From Verrucomicrobiales bacterium (GTDB taxonomy: Bacteria; Verrucomicrobiota; Verrucomicrobiia; Limisphaerales; UBA1100), in NCBI GenBank assembly GCA_003517285.1, contig DPAW01000175.1, positions 1 through 5,576 on the forward strand: 5,576 nt of DNA, given 5' to 3'. The notes beneath the pieces are model-generated. The model searched no databases, was not told the origin of the DNA, and saw only the letters and a program-made list of their open reading frames with translations. The position numbers and the translations under genes are program-made. Positions 1-5,328 of this stretch are shown here, piece by piece (position 1 is the stretch's first letter; each line of letters starts with the position of its first letter).

Positions 1-113
1 TAACAGGCATCCGAAAGGATTGGCCGAATATCTCGGCCGTAATCCAAAGGCGCCGCTGCCAGGCAGCTAAATCTGGCCAGCAAAAAAATACCAATATAGG
101 ACCAATGTTTCAT
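1..113 (-). CDS. Planctomycete-type cytochrome c / DUF1549-DUF1553 (PSD1) protein, N-terminal fragment
   Basis: Reading the minus strand from ATG at 113 gives 37 whole codons and then leaves the window. The first 21 residues are a signal peptide: a Lys near the start, a hydrophobic core, and an Ala-Ala-Ala end suited to signal peptidase I. It is followed by PLDYGRDIRPILSDAC. The pattern D-Y-x-R-D-I-R-P-I-L-S-x-x-C is what I know as the beginning of the planctomycete cytochrome c domain (PSCyt1) in large PSD1/DUF1549/DUF1553 proteins of Planctomycetota and Verrucomicrobiota. Cys37 should then be the first Cys of the CxxCH haem motif, whose remainder lies off the left edge. These proteins are exported, their biochemical role is poorly known, and they are often found beside sulfatases. 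A candidate -10 box sits 37 nt upstream, so it may have its own promoter as well as read-through from the sulfatases. No strong Shine-Dalgarno sequence precedes the ATG. Identification is from a short fragment. Confidence 0.8.
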   Translation of the reverse strand, partial: MKHWSYIGIFLLARFSCLAAAPLDYGRDIRPILSDAC

Positions 114-149
114 CGAAAAAACCCAGCAGCTCAGCCTCAAATCTCTTTA

Positions 150-178
150 ATTATAGCGAGGGCGGACAAATAAAAAAA
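150..178 (-). promoter_or_regulatory. Candidate sigma-70-type promoter for the cytochrome c/PSD1 gene
   Basis: On the minus strand a perfect TATAAT lies at 155-150. This is 36 nt before the ATG at 113, which would give a leader of about 30 nt. At a 17-nt spacing the -35 position (178-173) is only a T tract, matching TTGACA at two positions, so the -35 is weak. A perfect -10 in an intergenic gap just before a gene is suggestive, but the stretch is AT-rich and a chance match is possible. Confidence 0.4.
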
Positions 179-202
179 GATTGCATTTCATTATGACTGA
201 TT

Positions 203-216
203 TTCTCCGAAGAGAA
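203..216 (-). other. Small UUCG-tetraloop hairpin after the sulfatase stop codon
   Basis: On the minus strand TTCTC-TTCG-GAGAA forms a 5-bp stem with a UUCG loop closed by C-G, a very stable tetraloop type. It begins 11 nt after the TGA stop at 228-230. It is not followed directly by a T run (the next T tract is at 178-172), so it is not a canonical intrinsic terminator. It may protect the 3' end of the message or be incidental. Confidence 0.35.
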
Positions 217-227
217 GTTTGAGGCTT

Positions 228-1940
228 TCACTTCGGCACGATTGCCTTAGCGGCGCGGTCGTCCACCCGGAAGTAGCCCAGCGGACGGGCGGCCTGAGTG
301 CCATCGGCGATTTGCCATACGGCGCCGGGGCGGGTGCGTTGGCTCTTGGTTTTGCCGGGCTCAATGGTGGCGTAGTGGCGGCGGTCACCATTGAGAGTCA
401 TCCAAAACAACTGCACCGGTTGCGGGCGACGATTGACAAATATGACGTCGAAGCTACCGCCGACGGGCTTGGAGGCGGGTGCCGCGTCGGCGATCTTGAG
501 GGGTAACCATTTCAGGGACGGCATGGCGTCCAACGAAGGTTGCGCAGCGGGGGCGAATTCCTTCGGAGCCAGAGCGCGAAGGCGGCGCAGGGTGGCGGCG
601 TGTTGTTCGTCTTGGGCGAGGTTACGCCATTCGTGGGGGTCGGCGCGGATGTCGTAGAGTTCCTCATCGCCGCCGGCGTAGCGGATGTAGCGGAAGCGTT
701 CGGCGCTGAGGCCGAAGCTGCCGGGTTGGGCCAAGTGCGTGAGGGCAACGTGCGGCCAATCAGCGTTGGGGGTTTTCAGGAGTGGCAACAGGCTTGGGCC
801 ATGATGATGCGGATGCGGCGGCAGACCGGCGAGCTCGGTGAGCGTGGGCGCGAGGCTGAGCAGGCTGACGGGTTTGTCGCTGACGCCGGGGCGCGTGCCG
901 GCCGGCAAGCCAGAGGCGCCCTTGGGCACGCGCAGGATGAGCGGCACGCGGGTGCATACGCGCCAAGCGGTGAATTTTTGCCAGTGCTGTTTTTCGCCGA
1001 GATGCCAGCCGTGATCGGACCAGAGCGCGACGATAGTGTTATCGGCGTTGGGCCCCTTCTCCAAGGCATCAAGCACGTGGCCGAGCATGGTGTCGGCAAA
1101 GTAAATGGAGGCGAGGTAGCCTTGCATGGCAGGTTTCCATTGCTCGTGCTTGCGGATGTGAGCGAAGTAACGGTTGGGCCCGCGGCGTTTGCCTTCGGGC
1201 GGCAGGTCGTCGAGGTCGTCGGCCTTGTAACCGGGCGGCAACTGGATGGAGTCCAACGGAAAAGGCTCGAAATATTTCTTAGGCACGAACCAGGGCTCGT
1301 GCGGGCGATAGATGCCGCAGGCAAGGAAGAAGGGGCGGTCATGTTTTTTGGTGAGCTGTTGGCTGACCCATTGGGCGACGAGATGGTCGCCGCCATATTC
1401 CTCGTCGGTGGCATCCAGCGCCGCCCAGTCAGTTTCGACGTATTGCCACGGCTCACGCGGAATGCTCACGGGCCGTTGCTTGGGGTAGAGCGTGCGTGGG
1501 AAGGGATTTTCGGTTTCCTTTTTCGGGAAATATTCGTCCCACGATTGGGCATCGATGAAGTAGTGCAGCATCTTGCCGGAACCGCTGGCCCAGTACCCGG
1601 CGCGGGAGAAGGTCTTGGGCAACAACTCGGCCTTGGGCAAAATTTCGCGCATGCTTTGGTTGTTGGCGTACAAACCGGAGCGGTGCGGGGAACGGCCGGT
1701 GAAAATGGCCGTGCGCGAGGGGTTGCAGGCGGGGGCTGGGCAATGGGCGTTGGTGAAGAGTACGCCCGAGGCGGCCAGCCGATCGAGGTTGGGCGTGCGA
1801 GCCTGCGGATGGCCGCCGAGGCAACCGATCCAGTCGTTCAAATCATCAATGGCGATAAAGAGGACGTTGGGCTTGGCAATCGCCGCAGCCTTTACGTCGG
1901 AGACACAGAGGATGCAAAACAGTAAGCAGATCAACCACAT
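228..1940 (-). CDS. Iduronate-2-sulfatase-like type I sulfatase with C-terminal VHL-beta-like domain
   Basis: A 570-residue exported sulfatase that hydrolyses sulfate esters, probably on a glycan. Residues 1-22 are a signal peptide with an unusually uncharged N-terminus. Active-site residues are in the order seen in human iduronate-2-sulfatase (IDS): D32 and D33 (metal); C72 in C-N-P-S-R, which becomes formylglycine; K123 and H126 in GKMLH; H214 in YRPHEPW; D309 and H310 in SDHGWHLGEK; K322. The D-H pair, rather than D-N, and the GWxLGE stretch place it with IDS-like enzymes. The catalytic domain ends near residue 445, after ELYDIRADPHEWRNL. A linker (about 461-492) leads to an extra domain described separately. 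Translation starts at the ATG at 1940, with GAGGA 10 nt upstream and only 5 nt after the preceding sulfatase, so the two are probably co-translated. The natural substrate cannot be read from sequence. A His-rich loop (HPHHH, 376-380) is unusual. Confidence 0.96.
   Translation of the reverse strand: MWLICLLFCILCVSDVKAAAIAKPNVLFIAIDDLNDWIGCLGGHPQARTPNLDRLAASGVLFTNAHCPAPACNPSRTAIFTGRSPHRSGLYANNQSMREILPKAELLPKTFSRAGYWASGSGKMLHYFIDAQSWDEYFPKKETENPFPRTLYPKQRPVSIPREPWQYVETDWAALDATDEEYGGDHLVAQWVSQQLTKKHDRPFFLACGIYRPHEPWFVPKKYFEPFPLDSIQLPPGYKADDLDDLPPEGKRRGPNRYFAHIRKHEQWKPAMQGYLASIYFADTMLGHVLDALEKGPNADNTIVALWSDHGWHLGEKQHWQKFTAWRVCTRVPLILRVPKGASGLPAGTRPGVSDKPVSLLSLAPTLTELAGLPPHPHHHGPSLLPLLKTPNADWPHVALTHLAQPGSFGLSAERFRYIRYAGGDEELYDIRADPHEWRNLAQDEQHAATLRRLRALAPKEFAPAAQPSLDAMPSLKWLPLKIADAAPASKPVGGSFDVIFVNRRPQPVQLFWMTLNGDRRHYATIEPGKTKSQRTRPGAVWQIADGTQAARPLGYFRVDDRAAKAIVPK
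231..464 (-). other. VHL-beta-like C-terminal domain of the sulfatase (protein domain)
   Basis: Residues about 493-570 follow the complete sulfatase fold. They align, essentially without gaps, to the beta domain of human VHL as I remember it. VIFVNRRP (499-506) matches VIFCNRSP. W513 matches W88, G518 matches G93, Y523 matches Y98, the T/P/G positions at 525, 528 and 529 match T100, P103 and G104, and G539-x-x-W542 matches G114-x-x-W117. I count about 16 identities in 48 positions. VHL uses W88, Y98, S111, H115 and W117 to bind hydroxyproline; here these are W513, Y523, T536, A540 and W542. VHL-beta-type domains are known in secreted proteins of planctomycetes and verrucomicrobia, mostly without assigned function. 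An adhesion or substrate-targeting module is the likely role (inference). Confidence 0.82.
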
Positions 1941-1941
1941 T

Positions 1942-1955
1942 GGAATTAATTCCTC
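1942..1955 (-). promoter_or_regulatory. Ribosome binding site and 12-bp palindrome at the sulfatase-sulfatase junction
   Basis: On the minus strand GAGGA (1955-1951) is a good Shine-Dalgarno match, 10 nt before the ATG at 1940. It overlaps GGAATTAATTCC (1953-1942), a perfect 12-bp palindrome that also contains the TAA stop of the upstream gene (1948-1946). Ribosomes finishing the upstream gene would sit on this site, which supports translational coupling. A short GGAA/UUCC stem could mask the site when upstream translation is absent. The ribosome site is well supported; the regulatory role of the palindrome is speculative. Confidence 0.6.
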
Positions 1956-3493
1956 AATTCAGGGAACGCTGAAAGAACACGATTATGAAACGTGGCCGGC
2001 CAGCCTTCGTTGGACTGCTTTGGGCCGGGGTTGGTACGGCCGTTGCGGATAGCGGCGGCGAGTTGGGCGACGAGTTCCTGGACGAGCTGCGGTTCCTTAG
2101 CACTCAGGTTGGTTTGTTCGCCGGGATCGTCGGACAGATTGAAGAGCTGCACAGGCGGCAGTTCCTTATTCTTCAACGCCTGCGCGGGGCGCGGCGCACT
2201 CCAACCGCCGGAGCCAGGGCAGAGGATGAGTTTCCACGGGCCGCGACGGATGGCGAAGGAGCCATTGATGGAATGATGGATGGTGAACGGCCGCAGCGGC
2301 TTGCGATGTGCCACGCCCTCCAGTACTGGTAGAATGGTAAAGGAATCCTCAGCGGCGTGGGCGGGGATGGCTTGGTGTTGGCCGAGGATGTCGGCGAGGG
2401 TGGCGTAGAGGTCGGTGGTGCAGATGGTTTCGCCGGAGCTGCTTCCGGCTTTCACTTTGCCGGGCCAGCGAACGAGGAACGGTACGCGATGACCGCCTTC
2501 GTAGATGTCGGCCTTGTGCCCGCGCCAGTTGGCATTCGGCTTGTGGCCCTTGGCGGTGAGGTCGGGGATTTTGGCCTGCGGCGAACAACCGTTGTCAGCC
2601 GTGAAAATGACGATCGTGTTATCGGCGAGGTTTTGTTGATCCAGCTCGGCCAACACTTCGCCGACGACCCAGTCGGTTTCCATCAGGAAATCGCCGTAGG
2701 TGCCGAGACCGGATTTGCCCTGCCATTTTTTGGACGGCACAATGGGCGTGTGCGGGCTAGTGAGCGGCACGTAAAGAAAGAAGGGCTTCTTGCTTTCCGC
2801 TCTCGAGGCGATGTACGTGCGGCTTTCGCGGGCGAAATCGATGAGACAATTGACCGCTTCAAAATCCTCTGCTGCCGGGCCAGGCCGATGGAAGGCCTTT
2901 GTGGTGTTAGCCCACGCAGTGGGTTTGTCGTTTTTCAAATACAGATACGGAAACATATCGAGCGACGCCGGGATGATGTAAGATTCATCGAAGCCGATCG
3001 CTAATGGTCCACCGGTGACTTTTTTGTTGTAATCAATTTGCCAACCGTCGCCCTTAGGCGCGCCGGTGTTAGGTTTCCGTTTTTCGCCATTGGGCAACAT
3101 CTGCCAGCCGAGCCCGAGGTGCCATTTACCGACCACCGCCGTATGATACCCTTGTTGCCGCAGAAAACCGGGCACGGTTAGGCGTTGCTTTTCAATGAGC
3201 GGTTCGGACATGCCCCAGAGCACACTCTTCTTCAGTGTACTACGCCAGTTGTAACGGCCGGTGAGAATTCCATAGCGCGTGGGGGTACAAACGGACGACG
3301 TAGTGTGTGCGTCAGTAAAGCGCATGCCCTCACGCGCCAACCGGTCACAATGTGGCGTAGCAGCCTTGCCTCCGGCATGAGACAGATCACCATAACCGAG
3401 ATCGTCTGCCAGGATATAAATGACGTTAGGTCTCTCCTTTGCTGAAACAGTGAACACGGTGATACAAAGCAGGACAAAGAAATGAAAAGGCAT
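1946..3493 (-). CDS. Arylsulfatase A / N-acetylgalactosamine-6-sulfatase-like type I sulfatase
   Basis: A 515-residue exported sulfatase, complete at both ends. Residues 1-18 are a signal peptide (hydrophobic FFVLLCITVF, then VSA before KERPNV). The active site is canonical: D30 and D31 (metal); C69 in C-T-P-T-R, converted to formylglycine; K123 and H125 in GKWHLG; H248 in SPHTP; D300 and N301 in TADNG; K327 in RGHK, followed by the YEGGHRVPF strand. This matches human arylsulfatase A nearly residue for residue and fits the arylsulfatase A/GALNS group. Those enzymes remove sulfate from galactose- or GalNAc-type sugars among others, so the substrate stays open. The start is fixed: an in-frame TAG lies 9 nt upstream of the ATG at 3493. 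The Shine-Dalgarno sequence is poor (AAGG, 2 nt from the ATG), and the start codon lies in a hairpin. It is the middle gene of the minus-strand cluster, 39 nt after the esterase and 5 nt before the next sulfatase. Confidence 0.97.
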   Translation of the reverse strand: MPFHFFVLLCITVFTVSAKERPNVIYILADDLGYGDLSHAGGKAATPHCDRLAREGMRFTDAHTTSSVCTPTRYGILTGRYNWRSTLKKSVLWGMSEPLIEKQRLTVPGFLRQQGYHTAVVGKWHLGLGWQMLPNGEKRKPNTGAPKGDGWQIDYNKKVTGGPLAIGFDESYIIPASLDMFPYLYLKNDKPTAWANTTKAFHRPGPAAEDFEAVNCLIDFARESRTYIASRAESKKPFFLYVPLTSPHTPIVPSKKWQGKSGLGTYGDFLMETDWVVGEVLAELDQQNLADNTIVIFTADNGCSPQAKIPDLTAKGHKPNANWRGHKADIYEGGHRVPFLVRWPGKVKAGSSSGETICTTDLYATLADILGQHQAIPAHAAEDSFTILPVLEGVAHRKPLRPFTIHHSINGSFAIRRGPWKLILCPGSGGWSAPRPAQALKNKELPPVQLFNLSDDPGEQTNLSAKEPQLVQELVAQLAAAIRNGRTNPGPKQSNEGWPATFHNRVLSAFPELRN

Positions 3494-3512
3494 GCCCTTG
3501 GACTAGCATGCC
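3489..3512 (-). promoter_or_regulatory. Hairpin containing the start codon of the middle sulfatase
   Basis: On the minus strand GGCATGC (3512-3506) pairs perfectly with GCATGCC (3495-3489) across a 10-nt loop. The ATG start codon (3493-3491) lies in the 3' arm. The only Shine-Dalgarno-like bases (AAGG) and the in-frame TAG lie in or at the loop. The stem is followed by TTTTCATTTC. It could hold back initiation until a ribosome finishing the esterase, whose stop is 21 nt upstream of the stem, arrives. The pairing is seen in sequence; the function is inferred. Confidence 0.45.
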
Positions 3513-3532
3513 GAGATATGAATAACAAGAAG

Positions 3533-5251
3533 CTAGGGGTGCATCGGCGGACGCTTCCAGTCGACCGGCTCGTATCCTTTTGGCTTGGCTGGCTTTAGTA
3601 CGGTTACCAATTCAGCTTCAGGATTAAAAAGTGGCTCATTATCCGTGCGGAACGGAGATGCGGGGAAGCCTTCACGATTATAAAGCAGGTTTCGTCGTGA
3701 GGGGTTCATTGCCCAAGCGTATCGAACAGCTACAGGCTTCGTAACTTCTGTTGAATAAACTATAATATTGTCCCCCTTGATTTCAGCTTTTGCCCAATGC
3801 CACTTGCCGTCATTGCCCGTAATTGCAAAGGCATCGAGTGCTCCCGCCCGTGCGGACACCAACCCCGAGCCAACAGAGTCAAACTCAAGAATCACCGTGT
3901 TTCCGTTGATTACCTGTCGTTTCAGAACAGGACCAGATGCTGGGATGTTGCGTCCATAGGTTTGCTGAAGGGCGAGATAGGCGTGACGCTGGCCGATGGG
4001 TTTTTTGTTCTTTGGATGTAAGGCGATTGTATCCCCAGTATCAATAGTCACTGCCATTGCCGCATTAGGAACCGTTCGATTTGCAAGTCGCATGGATTCA
4101 CGGTTTGCAGCCCAAGTGGCCTCCAATCCTTCAACTGGCCTAGTTTGAGGCGGATTCCAGCTTGGTAATTGGGTGAACTGGAAGGGAAAGTCTTTGGAAA
4201 CATTGCCGTCGGACATCTTGTGCCAGGAATTGCGGTAGTAGCCAATGAGTTTGATCAACTGACTCTGATAATGAACCGCCTGAGGCACGTCCTTTGAATT
4301 GCGTTCGCCTTGATACCAGATGATACCGCGGATTCCATAGGGACGAATCGGGTAAATCATGGCATTGAAAATGTTGGCCGGATGTTGATGCCCCAGTGTG
4401 CCAGGACGCGTGATGGTGGGTGGCATTAACTGGCGAAAGGCATTCTTCATTGTTTGTCCAGCGTCGATCTTGGCGTTGTACTCGGCCAACTCTTTTTCAA
4501 ACGTCGCGAGCGCCTTCTCTTTACTCTCGCCCTGATTTCGGCGCCGGCGTTCGGCGAAATCAATTAGGAGTTGTCTTTGCGATTGGGCACGAGGGTCGCC
4601 CTTCTGGATGCTCCAAGGCATCCAGCCTTCAATTGGCGTGCCGGCGTAGGCCCGCTGGATGATGCCTACCGGTATCTTGAGTTCTTCATGCAGTTTCTTT
4701 CCAAAATAATAGGCAACTGCCGAAGTCTCGGATGCGGACTCCGGATCACATTTTTTCCAGCGGCTCAGACGATCAAGATTTTCCGCCAATGGCTCGTGCC
4801 AATGTTCACGAGCGGATTTAAAAATGCGTAATTGCGGCAGATCAACTTCACTCTCTTTTTCCGCCTCGAAGGAATTGGCCACAGACCACCCCATATTCGA
4901 TTGCCCCAGACACAGCCAGACCTCCCCAATAGCGACATCCTTGATTTGAATCTGGTTTGACCCTTTAACCTGCAGAGTGTGACCTGTCCCTGGTCTAGGA
5001 GTTTTCAGGAATAATTTCCATTGACCATCTTTGTCGGCTTTGGTCGAAGCCAAAGTTCCCCAACTAGCCTTTATGGAGACAGACTCCCCCGCATCTGCCC
5101 AGCCCCAAATTGCGGCATGGGTTTGCTGCTGCAGAATCATATGGTCACTGAAGAAACGCGGCAGGCGTACCTCAGCATTTAAGACCGGTAACGCGGCCAC
5201 CAGCATCAGCAACCCCAGAAATAATCGAAACCCATTCACCGCAGCAATCAT
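3533..5251 (-). CDS. Sialate O-acetylesterase-like SGNH esterase (SASA/DUF303 family)
   Basis: A 572-residue exported carbohydrate O-acetylesterase, expected to remove O-acetyl groups from sialic acid or other glycan sugars. Residues 1-26 are a signal peptide (GFRLFLGLLMLVAALPVLNA). The mature protein opens with VRLPRFFSDHMILQQ, typical of the family, then a small beta domain to about 105. The SGNH blocks follow: GQSNM (116-120, nucleophile S118), AYAGTPIEGW (201-210), IWYQGERN (311-318), and LHPKNKKPIG (411-420, catalytic H412). The end, with RYAWAMNPSRRNLLYNREGFPASPF, is also typical. The reading frame stays open to an ATG at 5398, but I place the start at 5251. That ATG has GAGG 6 nt upstream and gives a proper signal peptide; the longer form would add 49 residues lying over the divergent gene. 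First gene of the minus-strand cluster. It is visibly less GC-rich than the last sulfatase. The position two before H412 is Ala, where relatives often have Asp or Asn. Confidence 0.94.
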   Translation of the reverse strand: MIAAVNGFRLFLGLLMLVAALPVLNAEVRLPRFFSDHMILQQQTHAAIWGWADAGESVSIKASWGTLASTKADKDGQWKLFLKTPRPGTGHTLQVKGSNQIQIKDVAIGEVWLCLGQSNMGWSVANSFEAEKESEVDLPQLRIFKSAREHWHEPLAENLDRLSRWKKCDPESASETSAVAYYFGKKLHEELKIPVGIIQRAYAGTPIEGWMPWSIQKGDPRAQSQRQLLIDFAERRRRNQGESKEKALATFEKELAEYNAKIDAGQTMKNAFRQLMPPTITRPGTLGHQHPANIFNAMIYPIRPYGIRGIIWYQGERNSKDVPQAVHYQSQLIKLIGYYRNSWHKMSDGNVSKDFPFQFTQLPSWNPPQTRPVEGLEATWAANRESMRLANRTVPNAAMAVTIDTGDTIALHPKNKKPIGQRHAYLALQQTYGRNIPASGPVLKRQVINGNTVILEFDSVGSGLVSARAGALDAFAITGNDGKWHWAKAEIKGDNIIVYSTEVTKPVAVRYAWAMNPSRRNLLYNREGFPASPFRTDNEPLFNPEAELVTVLKPAKPKGYEPVDWKRPPMHP

Positions 5252-5257
5252 CCCCCG

Positions 5258-5261
5258 CCTC
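5258..5261 (-). promoter_or_regulatory. Ribosome binding site that sets the esterase start
   Basis: On the minus strand GAGG lies 6 nt before the ATG at 5251 (GAGGCGGGGGATG). This spacing is good, and the ATG opens a convincing signal peptide. No comparable argument supports the in-frame ATG at 5398, so this site decides the start. Confidence 0.7.
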
Positions 5262-5270
5262 ACCGAACCG

Positions 5271-5299
5271 GGCAAGGAAAGAAGCCCCTCCTCCTTGCC
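5271..5299. promoter_or_regulatory. Candidate operator: 8-bp inverted repeat in the divergent promoter region
   Basis: GGCAAGGA (5271-5278) and TCCTTGCC (5292-5299) are exact reverse complements separated by 13 nt. Centre-to-centre spacing is 21 bp, two helical turns, as expected for a dimeric DNA-binding regulator. It lies within the 77-nt gap between the divergently transcribed esterase cluster and sulfatase, where one regulator could control both. It could instead form an RNA hairpin in a 5' leader. I found no convincing -35/-10 pair on either strand nearby, and an 8-bp repeat can arise by chance. Confidence 0.4.
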
Positions 5300-5328
5300 A
5301 ATCTGGGCGGGCGCATTTACAAAGGGGC

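Larger units (their letters stand above)
133..226. repeat. 9-bp inverted repeat bracketing the intergenic gap
   Basis: AGCCTCAAA at 133-141 is the exact reverse complement of TTTGAGGCT at 218-226, with 76 nt between. The right arm starts just after the sulfatase stop codon and the left arm ends 20 nt before the next start codon. The repeat therefore encloses nearly the whole gap, including the candidate -10 box and a small hairpin at 203-216. In read-through RNA it could pair as a long-range stem. No function is known, and chance is possible. Confidence 0.4.

Noticed and set aside
172..178. T tract (minus strand) as an intrinsic terminator for the sulfatase cluster
   Set aside because: No GC-rich stem lies directly before it; the nearest hairpin (203-216) is about 25 nt away and only 5 bp long.
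801..815. His-rich loop HPHHH in the IDS-like sulfatase as a metal-binding motif
   Set aside because: Five residues in a surface-type loop between the catalytic strands; the real metal ligands (D32, D33, D309, H310) are all present. Noted only as unusual.
776..1456. Minus-strand open frame of 226 codons in another frame of the IDS-like sulfatase
   Set aside because: Same-strand shadow rich in Ser, Pro, Ala and Arg; it overlaps conserved catalytic segments of the real gene.
540..1925. Plus-strand open frame of 461 codons opposite the IDS-like sulfatase
   Set aside because: It is antisense to a gene with all sulfatase motifs. Its translation is low-complexity (rich in Gly, Ala, Val, Glu and Arg) with no recognisable domain. 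Long antisense frames are expected opposite GC-rich genes.
1914..1940. Cysteines in the N-terminus of the IDS-like sulfatase as a lipoprotein signal
   Set aside because: C5 and C9 come too early, with no charged N-region, and the surrounding residues do not fit a lipobox. A normal signal peptidase I site later in the peptide is more likely.
2357..3004. Plus-strand open frame of 215 codons opposite the middle sulfatase
   Set aside because: Antisense shadow of a well-supported sulfatase; no domain, no ribosome site and no signal in its translation.
3232..3528. Minus-strand open frame of 98 codons starting upstream of the middle sulfatase
   Set aside because: It overlaps the signal peptide and active-site region of the sulfatase in another frame and has no recognisable content.
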